From Hormiphora californensis (taxonomy: Eukaryota; Ctenophora; Tentaculata; Cydippida; Pleurobrachiidae), in assembly GCA_020137815.1 (NCBI GenBank), contig CM035356.1, forward strand, positions 554,501 through 618,500: 64,000 nucleotides of DNA. The letters run 5' to 3'. Made by a program: the position numbers and the translations under genes. Position 1 is the stretch's first letter. Each line of letters starts with the position of its first letter. This document shows, piece after piece, positions 49,015 to 61,600 of this stretch. The notes beneath the pieces were generated by a model. That model made no database searches. It was given only the letters and a program-made list of their open reading frames with translations, and was not told the DNA's origin.

Positions 49015-51390
49015 CTAGAAAGTGTACATGAACTTGTTATGGGCCCGTGCCTCACTCGGGCTGCATAACTTCAGCAGACTGGTGGGCTGATCCTCATCAC
49101 TAAACTGTACTGACTCAGTGCTCAACAAATAACTCAACTTCAGGGGGTCCTCCTCCTCATCCTCCTCCGAATCAAAATGAAGGCTCCCACTCTCCAGACT
49201 ACTGTGATCTGATACCACGTGATCTGATACCATGTCCCGTGTTGGGGAGGGCAGCACTGTCTGGGCAGTTTCTGTATCTGTGTCTGCCTCTGTCTGGGTA
49301 CTGAATGAGCGGGCAGGTAGTGGTGTCTGACAGGCCTTGCTGGTTGCCCCACTGGTGGGTGACACGAGTAGAGATGTTTGTGATTTCTTGTGCCGGGACA
49401 TGGATGTGCTGGGAGGTGTGGAGGTGGTGGGCGATGAATCCTCTGAGTAGACCAGGTTTGCTAGTGAGCTCCTTTGGTACCGGGTGTTCCTAGTTGAGGA
49501 GGCCCTGCTGCTCCTGGGTCGGGGAGTGGTTGGACCACTGACTGGGGTGTCCCACCTCTCAGAGTATACATGATCCACACCAGCTGATTTGGGGGGCGAG
49601 GGAGGGACATTGGAGGATGTAGTAGTGGAGGGAGGGACATTGGTAGAGGAGGGAAGGAGGGCCTGCATTGCAGCAACAACCTGGTCCATGGTCATGTTCC
49701 CGATACTCTGTTGCCCAACTGGGGTCGGGGAGGCCTCTGTGGTGGGCTGACGGAGCTTTGGGGTGGGTGATCCTGTATACGGTGGATAGGGAGCAGTGGG
49801 GTAGGGCGACTGGGTAGGATAGGGGTATGGTCCTGTCGGGTATGGGTTGTATAGTATTGGCACGGTGCCCGGTAGCTGGATTGGAGAGAATGGGGTGGTG
49901 CCCGCCTGGACGAATTGAGGTGGTGGGTGTTGTGGTGGTTGTTGTTGTGCGGGGTGTTGTGGAGGGTGTTGTTGTGATTGGAAGAGACTCCTATCCTGCC
50001 AGGCAACTTTTGGGTTCTCAGTCTGGCACTCTGTATCAACTAGAATAGGGCCTGCCCTTGCCCTCACCTCAGCTCTGTTCACAGGTTCAGCCTTGTCTTC
50101 AACAGGAGGAGGGGTGTCCTTCCTTTTACCAACATGTTTACTAAGGACTTCCCGTGCTCGCTCAGGACCCAGCTGGTTCAGTCTGAGAATGTAACTGTTT
50201 GTCAGACCATATTTGGTCCTCCCAGTACCACCCGAGGACGGGGCTTTCTTGGTGACACTACCAGGCGTCTTCCTGGGTACCCGAGGTGGAGTTGGTCGGT
50301 GAGGTTTTGGGTTAGTACCTTTCCTTTCGCCCCTGGACTCCAGACCCGGGTCTAGGAAGTCTGTCAGGTATGTCAGTTCGGTGAGGACTGCTCTGATCAA
50401 ATCAAATCGTTTGGGATTATACGGGCCATCTAGAGACATAATCTGTTGTTGTTCCGGTTCTGGGGTTTGAAGTTTTAGGAGTTTCTCCAGCTGGATATCA
50501 GAGGGATTCTCTCGATCTACTGATTTAGTCCTGACCCTATATGGTGTGTGGATTTGGATGTGTTTAGTAGGTTTAGTAGTGGATGGAGAGGGCTGTATAG
50601 CGGGAGGGGCTTCGTAGAATAAAGGAGGTGGGTTCCTAGAGGCGGGGATAATCTCACTCCCAATATCCTCTTCAGGTTGCAATGACTCCAAATCAACAAT
50701 CTCTCCCTCCTCTACATCATGATCCTTGTCTTCTTCCTCCTCTTCTCCGACCCCACTCTCCTCTCCCTCCACACTCTCAAACAACTCCGATGTCCTATCC
50801 ACTACTGCCTCACTGCCCGGTCTACTCATCTGAACAGCCCCAGTAAGATGGGGCAGGTGGTGGGTTAGGTTGTGCCCGTAGTAGTATAGCTTAATCTCCA
50901 GCGCTACCTTGGCCACCCTCTCCCCCAACATGTTCCTGATCACATGACTTGCACGAAGTTTGTCACTGCAAATAGAACCAGGACCTGTAGCAGCCAGCCG
51001 GTCGGATAGGTTGTTCATGGTCCGAACTAGAGAGACCCCTACGGAACCAAGAAATGAGGGTGCCGGGAGGGCAGTGTCTATTAGCACAACATACAGGGGC
51101 AATTGTTTTAGTTGGGTGTGTGCTTCCTCAAATGTGAGGGGAAACAAACAGGATTTCCCACGGTTAAACACAATCTCTCCCTCTGAGTTTTTCAGCCTCT
51201 GTAGATCGCTTATGGAGGAAGGATTTTGGGAGATTTTGTTGCGAATCTTGGTGATTCTGTCAGGATCGGTTATGTTGACAGTCTGGACTGGAAAGTCAAG
51301 GAGACGGAATGAGACTGCGGGAAGGTGGCAGTCTCCAGATATATCGTATATCTTGCGGACAAACACTTCGATAGAGAAGAGTTCCTCCAT
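49015..51390 (-). CDS. MAP10: Microtubule-associated protein 10 homologue, intronless
   Basis: A 791-residue uninterrupted frame. The N-terminal 190 residues match the MAP10 N-terminal domain as I remember it: FSIEVFVRKIYD, PAVSFRLLDFP, RGKSCLFPLTFEEA, LPLYVVLIDTALPAPSFLGS. MAP10 binds and stabilises microtubules at the mitotic spindle and midbody; the mammalian gene is also single-exon. The middle is low complexity: an acidic run (about residues 210-235), Pro/Gln-rich (about 475-500) and Pro/Tyr/Thr-rich (about 520-560) segments, then Ser/Thr-rich sequence. The C-terminus has an acidic patch and PLKLSYLLSTESVQFSDED. Start taken at the first Met (51390). Neighbours TIMM22, the carotenoid oxygenase and the anoctamin lie on the same strand. 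Confidence 0.83.
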   Translation of the reverse strand: MEELFSIEVFVRKIYDISGDCHLPAVSFRLLDFPVQTVNITDPDRITKIRNKISQNPSSISDLQRLKNSEGEIVFNRGKSCLFPLTFEEAHTQLKQLPLYVVLIDTALPAPSFLGSVGVSLVRTMNNLSDRLAATGPGSICSDKLRASHVIRNMLGERVAKVALEIKLYYYGHNLTHHLPHLTGAVQMSRPGSEAVVDRTSELFESVEGEESGVGEEEEEDKDHDVEEGEIVDLESLQPEEDIGSEIIPASRNPPPLFYEAPPAIQPSPSTTKPTKHIQIHTPYRVRTKSVDRENPSDIQLEKLLKLQTPEPEQQQIMSLDGPYNPKRFDLIRAVLTELTYLTDFLDPGLESRGERKGTNPKPHRPTPPRVPRKTPGSVTKKAPSSGGTGRTKYGLTNSYILRLNQLGPERAREVLSKHVGKRKDTPPPVEDKAEPVNRAEVRARAGPILVDTECQTENPKVAWQDRSLFQSQQHPPQHPAQQQPPQHPPPQFVQAGTTPFSPIQLPGTVPILYNPYPTGPYPYPTQSPYPTAPYPPYTGSPTPKLRQPTTEASPTPVGQQSIGNMTMDQVVAAMQALLPSSTNVPPSTTTSSNVPPSPPKSAGVDHVYSERWDTPVSGPTTPRPRSSRASSTRNTRYQRSSLANLVYSEDSSPTTSTPPSTSMSRHKKSQTSLLVSPTSGATSKACQTPLPARSFSTQTEADTDTETAQTVLPSPTRDMVSDHVVSDHSSLESGSLHFDSEEDEEEDPLKLSYLLSTESVQFSDEDQPTSLLKLCSPSEARAHNKFMYTF

Positions 51391-52293
51391 AACAGCATGC
51401 TAGAGAGGGGAGGGAGTGGTTTTAATAATCAGGGATAGGGGCGTAACAAGGGATGAATTTTAAAATGGGAGGTTTAGGTCATTCTGCTTGAGAGATAAAG
51501 AGGAATGGAGGGTAATTTAGAGCAAGCCAATGAACTTTAGGCTCTTAGTGTACATAGTACTCCACTTCAGCTGTTATACTGAGATATGTCTCAATAAAGG
51601 TCTCAGAGCCGGAAGCTGGGGGAAGTTCAATTTAGAGGGAATTGGGAGTGTCTGTGACATTTTGGAGTGCTAACAACTGCGCGCAGTAAACTTTTTATAC
51701 AAGCTGTGAGGCGCGCCCTCCGTAACTCTCAGCGAATCCGTTACCTGCACTTCTGAAGTGGCGGTGGGTGTGCCATGTGACATGTAGTGCAGAGAGAAAC
51801 ACTTCAGAGGGACACATGAAACTTGTTCAGAGTGCAGATAACCAGAAACAGAGAGAGAGAAAAGTGCATTTTAAGTTATTAAAGTTATCTAGGGAAACAC
51901 TCAGACACACCCAGAGCACTTATAAAGTTAATGGAATTTTAAGTAAATATCAGATATTTAGAAGAGTATAAGAAGGGGCAGTTAAAATGGGTCTAAATTA
52001 GAAGGAGTGGGGGGGGGGGGTTGGCAATAGAGTAACGACACAAAACAGCACTGCGGGACTAAGAGTAAAACAGAGTAAGTCATCCAATAAATTAACAAAA
52101 TAAAAACCATCTCTTCTCTCCAGCCCTGGTTTAACACACTGCATGTTACCCCCTCTTTTAAAACCAATCTCTTGTTCTTTATCTCTCCTGTATCTTCTCA
52201 ATAACTCCTGTATTAACTATCTCTCTCTCTGTGCCATCCTTTCTATTCTTGGCGTTTATCCTTCTTTATATTTCTCTCTCTCTCTCCCTCCTC
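51391..52293. other. Spacer between MAP10 and TIMM22
   Basis: About 900 bp with a G-run near 52009-52020 and CT-rich sequence near 52220-52290. It should hold the MAP10 promoter and the TIMM22 3' UTR. No further gene seen. Confidence 0.45.
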
Positions 52294-53069
52294 TCAACTC
52301 TTCATATAAAGATCAATAGCGGCTGAGAAAGTAGCGAAACCCACACAACCTACACATCCAGGTACCACACCAGCTCTTAGTCCCATGCCCCCTCCCACCA
52401 GGCACCCTGCATACAAACTGTTTTGTACCCCAGATTTAGCCCTGTACGACTCTATAACACACTCAGCTCCTGATAATGATAAACCAAAGAATGCAAACGA
52501 TTTTCCGTATGATTTACTCCTTGATGCCATTTCCTTGTAAACTTCTCTTGCAGTCTGAGGGCGGTCCGTAGGGGCTGACATGTTAGGATCGATTGCTGCT
52601 GTGAACACTCCAAAGAATATTCCCATTCCATATCCAATCACACCCGCCATACCAGACTTGAAGGCACACGATTCTGAGATACTTTCAATCTTTTTCTGAA
52701 AAGAAGAAGAGGGTTAGTGCTTGTTATTTTGTAACACTGGTTGTGCGGTGCTTCTTCCATACAGTGCTGGTAATGTTAGCCAATCAAACAAACAGTGATA
52801 AGATACGAGCAGTATAGTATCACGTACAACAGGTATACACCCCAGATAAGAGCAGTGCTTAATTCCCCACAGCTGTGCCACTGTCTACCCCATTAATCCA
52901 ACACGGTTCACTACACATGATAATATATTCTAACCTGTGTTGGGTCTACTGTGAGGGGTTGGTGAAGGAGTCCAGATCTCTGAACACTCTCCACACTCCC
53001 AACCCTGTTTCTCAGACTTGATATCAGGTCACCTGGGTTAATGTCAGGCCATTCTTCCTCTGTACCCAT
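52294..53069 (-). CDS. TIMM22: Mitochondrial inner membrane translocase subunit Tim22, two exons
   Basis: Exons 52935-53069 and 52294-52695 join in phase to 178 residues. Tim22 forms the channel of the carrier translocase that inserts multispanning proteins into the mitochondrial inner membrane. Family features: ESCAFKSG before the first helix, GVFTAAIDPN, TAREVYKEMASRSKSYGKSF, AECVIESYR, and the glycine-rich helices ending GFATFSAAIDLYM. Cys55 and Cys124 are placed as the conserved intramolecular disulfide pair. The N-terminal 45 residues in exon 1 are variable, as usual. An acceptor-like TTTCCAG lies about 15 bases before the ATG, so a non-coding or coding upstream exon cannot be excluded. 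Confidence 0.95.
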
Positions 53070-53383
53070 CACGACAAGTAGCTGCTGGAAACAATAGGGA
53101 ACTTAGATTAACAGTAGTGGACATTTGGGAATGGATAGGGGAGGATGCAGGGGGTTGAAGAGAGAAGAATGCCGGATTTTTTAAAACATTTAAGCAGTAT
53201 TATAATCGACATAAAGAATCATACAAAGCTAAAAACATCACAAACAGAACAGCATTATTTCAGAGAATAGATTTACTTTAAATCACACAGTTTTTCGATC
53301 TCGTCAAGGAGGTAACAGAGTTCTTGTTCCAAAACCCAGAAACTACCACACAGTTCTTCATCAGGGATCCAGGAGCCACCTTC

Positions 53384-54910
53384 CTACTTATCCTCAGGGA
53401 TCCAGGTGCCGTGTAGAGAGTAAGGTACAACAATAGGGGTACTAACAATAGCAATCACCTCTAAACTCTTAGCATCCCAAACATATAGCTCACTCTTCCC
53501 AGTATCAGCATCAAAGACAGGAGCTAGCACCACTCCATCATCCTCTTCAACACCACCAGGCCGGGCTGCAAACACTGGCTCAACTGGGAACTTGTTCTTT
53601 CTCTCCCACCCAACACTAGTTTCCTTGCACATATCCACCTTTAGTAGACCCATTGCATTGTGTGCGTCGTGGTTCCAGGTCTGGAAATACGCGTAGCAGT
53701 AGGGTAGGCCTCTGTAGTTGTCGTTAATGTATGGGAACTCAACCTCGATAGCGTCTGGGCTCCACATCCTGGGATAGTCGTACTGCGTTCCCTCCCCTGT
53801 CTCCATATTCAGGGTGAATCGTCGCAGGGTAAACTTGGTGTAGTGGGGGAAGTGTTCTTCGTAGCTGTAGTTGGGATCAGTCAGGGTCTCCCTGTTCAGA
53901 AGCTCGAAAATGTTTGAGTTCTTTATTCCCTCGACTGAGTCAATGGTGGGCCAGTCAATAACAACCTCAGTCTCCCCAGCCTCGTTCTTCCTCTCAAAGC
54001 TGTTGATGATGTGCATGGCATTGTGAGATGGGAACTTGAACTGAGTCCTTGTACCATCAGCCAGACTAACGACATCGAACATTGTTTCCTTGTCAGAACT
54101 AATCTTGGCACCTGTCCCAATCTCAACAGGGTCGGACAGTTCAAAATAAAGTGCAAATCTCGGCAAGATGGCATAGTTTTCTGTAGCACCGAGAGAGTGG
54201 ATTCCTCTAATATCCATTCCTTCTATTGGCACATCTCCAACAAAGTTAGCAAGCACGTCCCCGCTCTCCGTCTCGATGTAGCGGTATAAGTGGTAAGCAG
54301 GTTTCTTCACTCCGCTAAACACACCTCCATCCATGGGAATAACGAACTTGTAGTTGATACTATCACCACTAGGGTGTCGGGCAAAGTGGCTCGCTGAGAA
54401 TGCCTCCTTCACAAACCTCTTGTAATCGGACGATTTAGCAACGAACTTCCTCTGAAACTCCAAGGATTCACGGTCAATATCAATGTAAATGGGACTCTCA
54501 TTACAGATTGTAACTCCTTTGCTGGCAAGATTCCAGGGGGCAATGTTGTTATTGTCCGGCTCATCATCCCAAAACATCACCTTTGCTTTCTCCAATTTAG
54601 TTAGCGGGGGATCAAACTTGTCAAGATGTTTGTACGGTACCAACTCTCCAGCTGCCATGGTTCGATTGTAGATGTCACTTTTAAGGAACGAAGCTGCGAA
54701 GGTAGGAGCAGAGGCACCGTTAAAAGACCACATATGAACTTTGCTTAGGCCATCCACCAAATTTCGTACTTTTCTTCCTCCTTTCTCAAACATACCGGGC
54801 CCAACTCGATAAAGCTTTCCATTCAGCCATTCTGGAAGTTTTCCGAAGATGACCTCCTGTTCTTGAGGAGCTACCTCTTCCAAATTCTGTTCGAAGAGCG
54901 CCGTTGGCAT
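53384..54910 (-). CDS. Carotenoid cleavage oxygenase (BCO/RPE65 family)
   Basis: An uninterrupted frame for a full-length family member, about 508 residues from the first in-frame ATG (54910); the frame stays open upstream to about 55005 without another ATG. These non-haem iron enzymes cleave carotenoids with O2 or isomerise retinyl esters. Seen: PEWLNGKLYRVGPGMFEKG at the start, NLVDGLSKVHMW, EEDDGVVLAPVFD and the C-terminal YSLHGTWIPE. The four iron-binding histidines are represented by those in SASHFARHP, RGIHSLG, NAMHIINSFE and SLHGTW. The palmitoylation Cys cluster of RPE65 was not looked for in detail. Which subfamily (BCO1, BCO2, apocarotenoid) is not decidable by eye. Residues FQSFRVTRDGWK just before the ATG look coding, so a first exon may lie upstream. 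Confidence 0.93.
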   Translation of the reverse strand: MPTALFEQNLEEVAPQEQEVIFGKLPEWLNGKLYRVGPGMFEKGGRKVRNLVDGLSKVHMWSFNGASAPTFAASFLKSDIYNRTMAAGELVPYKHLDKFDPPLTKLEKAKVMFWDDEPDNNNIAPWNLASKGVTICNESPIYIDIDRESLEFQRKFVAKSSDYKRFVKEAFSASHFARHPSGDSINYKFVIPMDGGVFSGVKKPAYHLYRYIETESGDVLANFVGDVPIEGMDIRGIHSLGATENYAILPRFALYFELSDPVEIGTGAKISSDKETMFDVVSLADGTRTQFKFPSHNAMHIINSFERKNEAGETEVVIDWPTIDSVEGIKNSNIFELLNRETLTDPNYSYEEHFPHYTKFTLRRFTLNMETGEGTQYDYPRMWSPDAIEVEFPYINDNYRGLPYCYAYFQTWNHDAHNAMGLLKVDMCKETSVGWERKNKFPVEPVFAARPGGVEEDDGVVLAPVFDADTGKSELYVWDAKSLEVIAIVSTPIVVPYSLHGTWIPEDK

Positions 54911-54963
54911 TTTCCAACCGTCGCGAGTAACTCGAAAACTCTGGAACCGATTTTGGTGCACAT

Positions 54964-55665
54964 GTTTCTGCTGAGCAGGTTCCTTCGTCGGTAGAGAGGG
55001 CAGTCATGACCAACGTGGCGAGAACTTAAAAGAATCATCACGGAGATCCAACAAAATTCAGGAAAAGTTTAAAATCTGCAACTTTTTTAAGCTCAGATTT
55101 TCATCGCGCGGCTTTTTATTTTAAGGCAAATCACACCTGCGCGGCGTTATTTTTGACCGATAAAAATACATTTGCGCGTGCTAAATCGTCCCTTATAAGA
55201 TTTACACTGTGGAATAATATACTCTTTTCTAAATTAAACACTTTTATTTATTCTAAGTGAAGTTGAAAGGGAAATGAACAAATATACATACAAAACTCAT
55301 CCCCTACTTGATATTTGAGTTTTAAACACACTGCATCTGACACAGTGTCCTTAACTCAAAGTGAAGACAACAGTTCTTACAGCTACTTATGAGGCAAACT
55401 AAAGGACAAAAGAGCATATATCTCAATCCTCTTTTAGTTTTAGAGAGGAAGTACAAACAATATATCAAAACAAAATATCTATAACGGGGGGTAAAAACTA
55501 ACATTCACTCGACTTGTGCACACTCGCTGTTGTCTGTGTCCTTGCATTTTATCTTTCTCTCTCATACACACACTCACAGATATCCTATCATCAATCTCTA
55601 TATATACCAGAGGAAATGAACACGGCATAAAATTCCAATAATTATTAATTATCCATGATATTGGT
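54964..55665. other. Spacer between carotenoid oxygenase and anoctamin
   Basis: About 700 bp carrying the oxygenase promoter and the anoctamin 3' UTR. No additional exon or repeat of note. Confidence 0.4.
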
Positions 55666-58600
55666 TCAGACAGCATTTTCAGCATTCTTTCCAGTATTAG
55701 GTGTCCCACCAGGACTTTTCTTGGTGATACCCTTCTCGAATAGCTGGTTAACTTGGAATTGTTCCTAGGAGAGGAGGGGGTTAGAGAGTGTAGAGCGGTG
55801 GTAGTAAGGGGTTGTTATGTTCTAACCCCCCCCCCCAGGGCGCGGAGAGAGAGGGTGGGGAAGTAAGGATGATGGTCCAGGGTTACTACACGGAGGTTCA
55901 ATGGCATGGAAGTTCCAGTGGAACTGCAAGAGGGGCCCCAAAATACACAGATAAACCTGCCCAGTGCCCAAAGTTACCTTTCATGTGTGTGGGTGATGTG
56001 TGTGTGTGTATGAAGTGTGTGGGTGACTGTCAGAGCATTGGCCTGACCCTATTCTCATTTCTTCGGACTCGGAGCACGCGAGAACTGTGGCCAGAGCATT
56101 GTCCTGACAGGTGGGTGATGTCTACAGCTGCAGGGTAGTGCATTTTACTACGAGCTGCCCACTTTACCTTTCTCATCTTGAATTGGACATCACTGGGCAC
56201 ATCAGGGATTATGTATGAGATAATGAACTTGACGCAGAAACAAACGTGCTCAAAGGCAAATGCTATCAGCCATCTGGAGAGGTATTGGATGTCAGTTCCT
56301 AAGTTCCATAGTCAGAAAACGAAAACAACTTTCTGATCAACAACTTGTTAAAACCTCTATCAGATTTGTTCTAACCCTCCTCCTTTACAACATTTGTAAA
56401 AAGGAGGGGCGCGATGAGAGGTGGTCGTGCAAGAAAACGTTTAAACTTACTTGTTCTCGATTTTCTCTAGGAAGGACCCGTTGTCTTTGAGTGTGTGAGC
56501 TATGATAAGAGAGTTAACTACCACGCCAATCATGTTTAGGAACTCCAGAATATACTGCCAGATACCTGTACAGGAATCATTGGCTGTTAGTCCCTCATTG
56601 TTAATAGTTGACAGGTATTATGATTTATGGGGAGTCAAAAAAGAGAAAAAAGGGATAAATTTTAGTTGGTATGTATGGATGATGAAACAATAAGACCTAC
56701 CGATATCTTCAGCCCGTTGGGCGATGTACCGTCTGTTTTTCCACAGAATCCTATACCCATCTATCCGGACATCAATAACATTGCAAACTAGGGCCACCAG
56801 TGGAGCCAGGGGGAACACTGCCCCAAACAGCATGATGAACCCGTACATGATACACTTCTCCGTATACTCAGAGAGAGTGAAATCCTGGGGAGAATTTGGG
56901 GTTAAGAACTGGGAATATACCCAATTATGGCAATGTACCCAATTCCCTAGTTACTCACGTTGTCTCCCGGGATAAGCTGCCTGTCCTCTTCAATGATGTC
57001 AATCAATTCCTTCGCATTACCAGTTCCCACTGCAGTAGCTTCAATATCATTACCCTCCCTTAGAAGAGAGGAGAGTTAGGAGAAGTGTGTGAGTGAAGTT
57101 GTACTGTGTGAGTAGTGTGGAGAAGTGTGTGAGTGAAGTTGTACTGTGTGAGTAGTGTGGAGAAGAGTGTGAGTGAAGTTGTACTGTGAAGTGCTTGAGG
57201 GGTAACAGGGCTTGAGTGGACCAGGTGTATGAAGGAGTGTCATGGAAATCACTGATATCATAATACCATGTGTGCATGATGAACTGTGGAAATCACTGAT
57301 ATCGTTACACAAATAACACACTCACTTCTTGGTTAGCTTCTTAATCAGCTGTAGGATGGTAGGGATGATAACATCTTTAAAGAACTTTGGCATGGGTTTC
57401 ATACACAACAACACTGCAACCTGCAATTATTGATGTTAATTAGTTGGTATTAATTAGTTGGTTAGCTGGTATTAATCTAAATTAGTTAAAAATAACCACT
57501 GAAGACGCCCAACAACCAAAAGATTCATGTGAGATGGAGATCCTAATGTGATGCGATCCTCATTATCTGATGTCATATCTCATACCTGAAGGACCAACAT
57601 AGGGAAGCACTGGATAGTAGTAACTCCAGTGTCTGGGTCAGTGACAGAGTAGTCGCATGTATCAGTCCAGTTTGAATTACCAAACATACCATTTTCCGAT
57701 ACACCTTCCTACAGAGAGAGAGGGAGAGGGGGTCAGTATTGTCTCGTATAAGACTGTCCTCTCCACACCGGGCTTGAGGTGAGGACAGTCTTACCCCAAA
57801 GGGTCTACTTAGATGCTCAGATTTGAGATATAGTCAGTGCCTGATAAGGTTAGACAAGATAATGGTATGTTGTTCCAGCTAGGGGAAATGAAGCTGGGGT
57901 AGATGCAATTTGACCAAAACAAAGATGACTCAATCATTTAGATTTGTTTAAAACATCTGATCACGGCTGTGGAGAACCTACCTTGAAGAATGCGATGTAA
58001 GCAAGAGAAGCATAGTTGTTCACAAACTGGAATGCAAACAATTTGATGATCAGACTGTCATCATAGTTTGTTTGGGTTCTGTGGTTTTCCCAGTCTGTCA
58101 GCCAGTAGGCAATCCTCTCATATACCTGAACAAGTGCATTGTAAATAATATGATTCCTCTGAGAGGCTGCTAATTATCACTGCTGCCGCAAAGTTGAAGA
58201 TCATTAGGCCAGTGCCAGACGAGGTTAGATAGCTTGCCTGGCCCCGGATAAATAACTTGTTTTGAATACTGTAGCCCCCCCCCCCCCCTGTATATTATAC
58301 TCACGTATCCAAGGAGCATAATGACAGAAGCATTGATAACCGAGGAGATAACGGAGGTGTAGAGGGTGTTGTTATCATCACTGGCAAAGAACAACTCGGC
58401 ATTTGAAACACAACGGAACACAATTATACCTGTGGGATGGTGGAATATAACATATTAATATAATACGGGGGCTAACTGTTCGAAACATGTTAGTAGGGGG
58501 TTAACTGTTTGAAACATGTTAGTAGGGGGCTAACTGTTCGAAACATGTTAGTAGGGGGCTAACTGTTTGAAACATGTTAGTAGGGTCTAACTTGACTATA

Positions 58601-61600
58601 GACGTATGCACCCTAGTATAGTAAACTATAAACATTTACCAATGGTAGATCCAATAACAAGGGAGACCATGAAGAGTAGGGAGGTGACAGAGAATGATAG
58701 CTTGAGGTAGAGCCTGTAAAAGGGATAGAACCACTCCTCCTCTTCTGTAATAGGATTCTTCCGCGTCTTACTACCTGTAATGTGTTTATTAGTGGTAATT
58801 AGTTAGTTGATTAGTTAACTAGTTAATTAAGTAGTTAGCTAGTTAGTTAATTACTACTTCCGGTTCCTTAGAAGTTGCACTTGTATTACCAAATATGATA
58901 TTACAACAAATCCCGGTTCCCAACTGCACTAATAATAAGAACCTTGCCTTGTTGTACCCTCTCTCCCCCGGGTTTGAACAAAACAATAAGAACCTACCAT
59001 AAAACTGGGGTCGATCAGGTTCCAACTGTTCAAAGTTACTAACATCCCATTCGTACTTCAGACTGTTACTTTTCCTTTTCCATTGTTCTACAAAGATAGT
59101 CCCCCATAGACACAGTATGAGGGAGAACCAGGGGGTAAGGGGGTTGTTGAAGATGGTGAAGAATTGGTAGAGCGTCTTTGTGATGTCATCATCCGAACTG
59201 AAAGGTGGGATGTTAGCTAGATCTCTACATGGAGAGTAATGTGGGGATATAGTTGCTGAGGGAGTTTATAATACCCTTTATTGTAAACTCAAGTTTCTCG
59301 CATATAAGCGATCGTCAGAACAGGAGATTAATACCCTTTTTTAACATAAAAAAACATATAGTAATGGATGGGCGAATAGTAAAACTAAATTATCGCTAAG
59401 TTTAGTCAGTCACTCAATGCAGGAATGCGTTATGTAAAAACATCAACATATATCATAAGGCTACTCTGGGCCCGGGATATTGTGAACATGTTAACTTACA
59501 GTGCCTGTGACGGGTGGTAGAAAATTTTATGACTGGAAGAAATATAATTAATGAATTTCATGCAAAGATAGAAAACAAAGACAGCAGCAAAACAGATAAC
59601 AACTTACAAATTGATGCTGCTCGCTCCCTTGTAGTAGATTCCGTAACAAAACACGGCGAGTCCAATAAGTGTTGGCCAAATTAGCGTCTGGGTGTAGAGT
59701 TCAATCCAGGCAAAGTAAAATGCAATCTTTTCCCCAAAATAGTTCCTGATCTTCCAGAGAGGCTGGAATTTGTACCATAACTTCCAACTATCCCACAACT
59801 CTTGTCGGGGATCCACCAGTTTCTATCAGGGAGAGAGACAGTTGATCTACAATGTAGAATAAAGATACGGACAAAGAAAGATCATAGATGGAGAGAGGGG
59901 GATATTTTGGCACTGTTAGGAATGGCCGACACTAACAATTTTTTTGTTAGTGTTTTTTGTTAGTGACGTCACTAACAAAAAATTTGTTAGTGTTTTCACT
60001 AACAAAAAACACTAACAAAAAAATTGTTAGTGTTTTCACTAACAATTTTCACTAACAAAAATTTTGTTAGTGTTTTCACTAACAATTTTCACTAACAAAA
60101 ATTTTGTTAGTGTTTCTAATTGGGGTGATACAGTCGGACCCCGATTTAACGGCCCCCGATTTAGCGGCACCCCGATTTAACGGCAGGATAAATTTCCCCC
60201 AAAAATTTTTTGAAAATTTTTAATTTTTTTTGAAAATTTTTTGAAAATTTTTCAAAGGTGTTTCAACCACGTCCGAATCGTGTTTTTAATCGGTGCATCT
60301 TATTGCATGTCTTGCCGGTAATTAGACGGTTCGAAACGAACAGATATGTGATCCCCATGAGGTCCGCCCATCGAATCGCAATTTTGACGCTTAATCTGGT
60401 CCCATGGGGATCACGTATCGGTTCGTTTCGAACCGTCTAATTAGCGACAGGACGTGCGATAAGATGCAATGATTCGAAACACGATTCGGACGTGGTTGAT
60501 ATATCTTTGAAAAATTTTCATAACTTTTTTGCAAAATTTTACAGAATGATTGTCAATGCTTTGATCGGTGCTCCCCATGAATTTTCAGAGAAAAAGATAT
60601 TTTGAAATCCGAATTCTTCCTCACCCCGCTTAAAGTGCCCCGATTCGGCATGGTATCACGTATCGGTTCGTTTCGAACCGTCTAATTAGCAGCAAGACAT
60701 GCGATAAGATGCACTGATTCGATAAACGATTCGGACGTGGTACCTTAGAAATTTTTTATAATTTTTTTTTAAAATTAAAAAAAATTATTTTCTTTTTCCA
60801 ATCAGAAATGATCATGTAATCAATACATGGACATTGCATTTACTTAGAGGTGTTTTAGTATAGTATTTTGGACAAAAATAGGGTTTTATGGGCCAAATAT
60901 GCTCTATTGCTCTACCCCGATTTAACGGACACCCCGATTTAACGGACAAAACCCTTTCCCCCGAGGGTGCCGTTAAATCGGGGTCCGACTGCAACTAAAT
61001 GTGGACAAGTTATTTGATTTGTGTTTTTAGTTTTATTCTCTTGAAATTGGTGTATTTCTTGTCTACTCACAAATATCTTCATTTTCCATGTATCGTTACT
61101 TGAAAAACGAAGAAAACCTTCCCCGAATCGTGTCTCATGTCGCCTAACCATCCTAATAAGCTTCACCGAATCATGTTCCATAACCCGTATCGTCTCCCAC
61201 TGCCAATAAGGCGTCCCTGAATCGTATCTCATAACCATATATCACCCCAATTAGAAACACTAACAAAATTTTTGTTAGTGAAAATTGTTAGTGAAAACAC
61301 TAACAAAATTTTTGTTAGTGAAAATTGTCAGTGAAAACACTAACAATTTTTTTGTTAGTTTTTTTTGTTAGTGAAAACACTAACAAATTTTTTGTTAGTG
61401 ACGTCACTAACAAAAAACACTAACAAAAAAATTGTTAGTGTCGGCCATTCCTAACAGTGCCGATATTTTATTAACTCACACTATCCTCGTCCTTCTCTTT
61501 GAAGGCATGTCTCCGGTGAAGAAAGGAAGGTCTGTCGTGAAGAATAAAAACATCAGTATACACTCCCTTCAGCTTCAGATAGTTCAAACCTGGAGAGAGT

